Below, piece after piece: positions 63,340 through 64,000 of a stretch of DNA of 64,000 nt. The notes beneath the pieces are model-generated. The model was not told where the DNA came from. It made no database searches and was given only the letters and a program-made list of their open reading frames with translations. The stretch comes from M3007 sp044226205 (lineage in GTDB: Bacteria; Bacteroidota; Bacteroidia; Chitinophagales; Saprospiraceae): NCBI GenBank assembly GCA_044226205.1, contig JBGAHL010000029.1, forward strand, positions 1 to 64,000, given 5' to 3'. A program made the position numbers and the translations under genes. Within the stretch, counting starts at the first letter, position 1, and every line of letters begins with the position of its first letter.

Positions 63340-64000
63340 ATGAGAAACCGGTTACGCATCCCCCCCCGGGCGCTACCTGTATTGCTGCTCATCGCTTTTT
63401 GGGCGTATAGTTCAACAACCCATGCACAGCAATCGGCCTTCACGTTTTCATACCCCGGCCCGAATACGATCGGCGTCGGTCCGACTTGCAGCACAACGCT
63501 CGCCGGCCATATCGGTACGCCCATCGTCGGCTCCACAGTAGGCGGTACGATCACAATATCTGAATTCGACCCGGGTATGTCGGGCTTTCAGTTTACGGAT
63601 GAATGGACGCCCGGCGTCAACCTGATCGTCTGGTGGAAAGTGGGTGACAACCTCGGAAATGTCGCTTTTTTCAACTTTGTCATAACGGTTTCGGACCTCG
63701 CACCCCCCGATTTTGATCTGACCGGCATGAGCAATCCTTTTGTCGTCAACTCGATCACACAGGTGCCGCCTGCCCCCGACCTGCCTGTTAGCGACAATTG
63801 CACGCCCACCCAGAACCTTGTTCGAACCTTTGTCCAGACCACGCCGCCTGCCATTTGTCAGGGCGGGTCATTCACCAGGACCTGGACGGCCACCGACGAG
63901 GTAGGCAACAAGGCGGTTTACACCCAGAACATCATTGTTTACAAAGACACTTTGCCCCCTCAAATACTGGTTGTTGCCCAAAACGGCTCGGCGCCCTGCC
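63340..64000 (+). CDS. Exported HYR-like surface protein (3' end outside window)
   Basis: ATG at 63340 opens a frame that stays open to the window end (220 codons). Signal peptide about 1-31 (RALPVLLLIAFWAYSSTTHAQ). The mature part has beta-strand-rich sequence with VPPAPDLPVSDNCTP...FTRTWTATDEVGNKAVYTQNIIVYKDTLPPQI, the style of HYR/SprB-type surface proteins (proline-rich strands plus an SDNCT motif). The early coding sequence includes a C8 run (63360-63367, codons 7-10). It probably belongs with the T9SS adhesins elsewhere in the window, but the sorting domain would lie beyond the edge. Minus-strand ORFs overlapping it are shadows. Confidence 0.75.
   Translation, partial: MRNRLRIPPRALPVLLLIAFWAYSSTTHAQQSAFTFSYPGPNTIGVGPTCSTTLAGHIGTPIVGSTVGGTITISEFDPGMSGFQFTDEWTPGVNLIVWWKVGDNLGNVAFFNFVITVSDLAPPDFDLTGMSNPFVVNSITQVPPAPDLPVSDNCTPTQNLVRTFVQTTPPAICQGGSFTRTWTATDEVGNKAVYTQNIIVYKDTLPPQILVVAQNGSAPC

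Overview
The window is chromosomal DNA of a GC-rich member of the Bacteroidota, most likely the Saprospiria/Lewinella side of the phylum (an inference). Support comes from SprB-type repeat proteins, several C-terminal type IX secretion (T9SS) sorting domains, matches to the Bacteroidota -7 box TAnnTTTG upstream of several genes, and a bacterial alpha-2-macroglobulin. No rRNA, tRNA or CRISPR array was recognised.

Layout. 1-23691 (+) is the 3' part of a giant T9SS adhesin (more than 7,890 residues in view): two SprB-repeat arrays, SdrD_B-like modules, a propeller-like region, HYR, PKD and a sorting domain. After three hairpin terminators come an exported rhodanese (24124) and an EAD11-FGE-sulfatase protein (24792). 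Next are prs (-), a secreted M36 metallopeptidase (+), and a minus-strand run: Hsp20, 2-oxoglutarate dehydrogenase E2, MarR, an SdiA-regulated-like protein, a HAD phosphatase and an 1,891-residue alpha-2-macroglobulin. 40968-49750 (-) holds a lipoprotein, an S41 peptidase and a second large SprB/HYR T9SS protein (2,098 residues). 49904-53025 (-) is a response regulator-histidine kinase-coiled-coil membrane protein operon. A triplicated 80-bp element separates it from an M16 peptidase (-). The right end has a NodB deacetylase (-), gltX, a 60-residue protein, and the 5' end of another exported HYR-like protein running off the edge.

The most notable system is a complete diversity-generating retroelement (DGR) at 56335-60455 (+). 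It comprises a membrane-anchored NACHT/STAND NTPase with a C-terminal FGE-sulfatase (C-type-lectin-like) domain carrying the variable region (VR, 58387-58521), an HRDC-domain accessory protein, a DGR reverse transcriptase, and a template repeat (TR, 60149-60283). Over 135 aligned bases TR and VR differ at 21 positions, and 20 of these are TR adenines, the hallmark of DGR mutagenesis. A perfect 21-bp inverted repeat links the sequence just after TR with the sequence 18 nt after VR. The EAD11-FGE protein 31 kb away carries a non-diversified version of the same sensor fold, and both loci sit next to near-identical palindromes. My inference is a diversified recognition/conflict (immunity-like) system; the sensing and output functions are not shown by the sequence.

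The other genes are surface and secretion functions (adhesins, M36/M16/S41 peptidases, A2M) mixed with housekeeping genes (prs, sucB, gltX).
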